This document shows, piece by piece, positions 14,829 to 16,898 of a stretch of DNA of 16,898 nt. This DNA is from Flavobacteriaceae bacterium (GTDB taxonomy: Bacteria; Bacteroidota; Bacteroidia; Flavobacteriales; Flavobacteriaceae). The notes beneath the pieces are model-generated. The model was not told where the DNA came from. It saw nothing but the letters and a program-made list of their open reading frames with translations, and searched no databases. The stretch spans positions 1 to 16,898 of the forward strand of contig WFZY01000083.1 in NCBI GenBank assembly GCA_015489265.1, read 5' to 3'. Each line of letters begins with the position of its first letter. The stretch's first letter is position 1. A program made the translations under genes and the position numbers.

Positions 14829-16898
14829 TTATTCTTCTTCTTTATTTTGTTTAATCAATTCTTCTTGAACATTTTGAGGAACTAATTCGTAACCGACAAA
14901 TTCAGATGTAAACGTACCGCGTCCTTGGGTTAAGGAACGTAAAGTTGTTGAGTAACGATACATTTCAGCCAATGGTACACGGGCTTTAATTTTTTGATAT
15001 TTTCCCGCTGTTTCCATTCCCATAATGATAGCACGTCTGCCTTGTAAATCCGTCATCACATTTCCCATCATTTCTTCGGGCATTTTGACGGTAACTTCTT
15101 GAATAGGTTCCAAAAGTTTCGGATTGGCATCTAAAAAAGCTTGTTTAAAAGCATTGGCACCGGCTATTTTAAATGAAATATCATTGGAATCGACCGGGTG
15201 CATTTTGCCGTCATAAACAATCACCCGTACATCACGCACCGGCGATTTGGTCAAAGGACCGGCTTCCATTACTTCCAAAATACCTTTTTTAATTGACGGC
15301 AGATAGCGGGCATCAATAACCCCACCGACTATAGAATTGATAAACATCAGTTTACCGCCCCAAGGTAAGTCTTCTTCTTCTTTACCACGCACCGGAAAAC
15401 TGTCCGGATCCGGCATGCCTTCGTAGTAGGGTTCCACTTTGAGATGGACTTCGCCAAATTGACCGGCACCACCGGATTGTTTTTTGTGTCTGTAACTGGA
15501 TGAAGCAGCTCTTTGAATGGTTTCGCGATAAGAAATACGCGGTTGGTCAAATTCGGCTTTGATACCGTATTCTTTTTGCAATATCCAATCAACTATAGCT
15601 AAATGTAATTCGCCCTGACAAGCCAAAATTTGTTGTTTCATTTCTTTGTCATACGTAACGATTACAGTCGGGTCTTGACTATGAATTTTCTTGAGTGCTT
15701 CTTGTAGTTTTTCTTCTTCGTGTTTATTGGCAGCTCTGACGACTTTGCGAATACGTGGCGCCGGAAACTGAATGGGTTTAAAAGTAATTTTATGTTCCGG
15801 ATCATGCAGGGTATCACTGGTTTCGGTATTTTTTAGTTTGATAACGGCACCAATATCACCGGCAACCAATTTTTCAACAGATTCGCGTTGTTTACCATTA
15901 ATAATATAGAGTTGTCCGAGATTTTCGAGTTCACCGGTACGACTGTTCATCAATTTATCACCTGTTTTTATTTCACCTGATTTAACTTTAAAATAACTGA
16001 TTTTACCGACATTGGGTTCATATTTGGTTTTGAAAACAAATATGGATGGGTCCGCATCTACTTTAGGTTCGATGATTTCGCCTTCCAAACTTTGCTCTGC
16101 CGGCATATCCAAAGCTGACGGCGTGACGTTGTCAATGAATCCCATCAATCGTCCGCTACCCATATCGTTAAGTGCTGAAACTACAAAGACCGGGAAAAGT
16201 TCGAGATTGAGCATACCTTTTTTAATCCCTTTTTTCATTTCATCTTCATTGAGCGTGCCTTTGTCAAAGAATAGTTCCATCAATTCTTCATCATTTTCGG
16301 CAGCTTTTTCAACAAGTTCGTTATGCAGCATGTCTGCCAATTCTTTATGTTCTTCGGGTATTTCATGTTTTTCGGGTTTGCCGCCTTCAGGTCCGAATAC
16401 ATACATTTTCATTTTCAAGACATCAATAATGGCTTGTCTGCCATCGGGCATTTTGTGTGGAAATTGAATTTTAACGGCATTTTTACCGGCTAATTCAACA
16501 ATGCTGTTATAAGCTTCGTCATATTTAACATCCGGATGGTCAATTTGGTTAATTACAAATACGGTAGGGCGGTTAAATCGTTCTATATAGTTCCAAATAA
16601 TTTCAGTACCGACTTCGGCACCATGTTGTCCGTTAATGACCATAAGCGCTGTTTCGGAAACGCGCATGGCTGAAACAATCTCGCCGATAAAATCGTCGAG
16701 TCCGGGGGTATCGATAATATTTATTTTGTAATTGCGCCACTCGGTATGCAGAGGTGTGGCAAAAATGGAAGTTTGTCTTTCTTTTTCAATATCGGTGAAG
16801 TCAGAAACCGTGTTTTTGTTTTCTACTGTTCCACGTCTGTTCAATAAACCGGCTTCAAATAACATGGTTTCGGCAAGCGTGGTCTTGCCGCTACCGTG
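14829..16898 (-). CDS. Elongation factor G-like translational GTPase (EF-G paralogue), 5' end cut by the window
   Basis: The frame is open to the right edge: the first visible codons read HGSGKTTLAET, the P-loop, so about 20 residues are missing and the ATG at 16863-16865 is internal. Visible are 689 residues covering GTPase, II, III, IV and V domains: G3 as DTPGLDDF (16712-16689), G4 as NQID, a G5-like VSALND, domain IV with KKQSGGAGQFGEVHLKVEP, and domain V with PLAEMYRYSTTLRSLTQGRG. Canonical EF-G has DTPGH, with a catalytic His, and RGITI in switch I; here they are DTPGL and RQTSI. This fits EF-G-II-like paralogues rather than the main fusA product. Its ribosomal role is not established from sequence. 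It ends 7 bp before a palindromic repeat. Confidence 0.9.
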   Translation of the reverse strand, partial: HGSGKTTLAETMLFEAGLLNRRGTVENKNTVSDFTDIEKERQTSIFATPLHTEWRNYKINIIDTPGLDDFIGEIVSAMRVSETALMVINGQHGAEVGTEIIWNYIERFNRPTVFVINQIDHPDVKYDEAYNSIVELAGKNAVKIQFPHKMPDGRQAIIDVLKMKMYVFGPEGGKPEKHEIPEEHKELADMLHNELVEKAAENDEELMELFFDKGTLNEDEMKKGIKKGMLNLELFPVFVVSALNDMGSGRLMGFIDNVTPSALDMPAEQSLEGEIIEPKVDADPSIFVFKTKYEPNVGKISYFKVKSGEIKTGDKLMNSRTGELENLGQLYIINGKQRESVEKLVAGDIGAVIKLKNTETSDTLHDPEHKITFKPIQFPAPRIRKVVRAANKHEEEKLQEALKKIHSQDPTVIVTYDKEMKQQILACQGELHLAIVDWILQKEYGIKAEFDQPRISYRETIQRAASSSYRHKKQSGGAGQFGEVHLKVEPYYEGMPDPDSFPVRGKEEEDLPWGGKLMFINSIVGGVIDARYLPSIKKGILEVMEAGPLTKSPVRDVRVIVYDGKMHPVDSNDISFKIAGANAFKQAFLDANPKLLEPIQEVTVKMPEEMMGNVMTDLQGRRAIIMGMETAGKYQKIKARVPLAEMYRYSTTLRSLTQGRGTFTSEFVGYELVPQNVQEELIKQNKEEE

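Noticed and set aside
16012..16467. A 151-codon plus-strand frame opposite the EF-G-like gene
   Set aside because: It is Ser-rich shadow coding from the antisense of a strongly supported gene, with no own promoter or family.
16863..16865. ATG as the start of the EF-G-like gene
   Set aside because: The frame stays open to the window edge and encodes the P-loop GSGKTTL upstream of this ATG, so it is internal.

Overview
The window looks like a core chromosomal segment of a Bacteroidota bacterium, most likely Flavobacteriales-like. It is AT-rich. Several genes carry upstream boxes that match the Bacteroidetes -7 consensus TAnnTTTG (four perfect matches beside likely starts), and no clear Shine-Dalgarno sites are seen. 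Gene content agrees: a DPP4-type S9 peptidase with a signal peptide, DUF4395, stand-alone MnmD, ClpC, and Bacteroidota-style dispersed palindromic repeats between genes. The assignment is by pattern recognition only.

Layout. Positions 1-314 hold no gene I can support. A clpC-type AAA+ unfoldase (+) follows, then an imperfect palindromic repeat, a tRNA-Arg(CCT) and a perfect 40-bp palindrome that probably ends both the tRNA and a converging DUF4395 membrane-protein gene (-). Divergent from that gene is an apparent fusion of isopentenyl-diphosphate isomerase (IDI) and mannose-6-phosphate isomerase (ManA), with mnmA (tRNA 2-thiouridylase) 11 bp downstream, probably one operon. A repeat-rich intergenic stretch and a bidirectional terminator separate mnmA from a minus-strand run: trxB, hisS, ilvE. 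Divergent from ilvE is mnmD, preceded by a 27-codon ORF whose stop overlaps the mnmD start, then a secreted DPP4-like peptidase. A gene-free stretch (13550-13947) holds a composite inverted-repeat element and an operator-like pair of palindromes upstream of a divergent sigma-70-like factor. A strong bidirectional terminator and a second copy of the 33-nt palindromic repeat separate it from an EF-G paralogue (-) that runs off the right edge.

How the genes relate. Most are unrelated housekeeping functions: proteolysis, translation and tRNA decoding (tRNA-Arg, HisRS, MnmA, MnmD, EF-G-like), redox (TrxB), isoprenoid and sugar-phosphate metabolism (IDI-ManA) and branched-chain amino acids (IlvE). 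MnmA and MnmD both act on the wobble uridine of tRNA but lie in separate transcription units. I see no CRISPR array, phage, transposase or defence island. The most interesting items are the IDI-ManA fusion, the repeat families (one pair shows a compensatory base change), the tandem palindromes before the sigma-like gene and two very small candidate ORFs.
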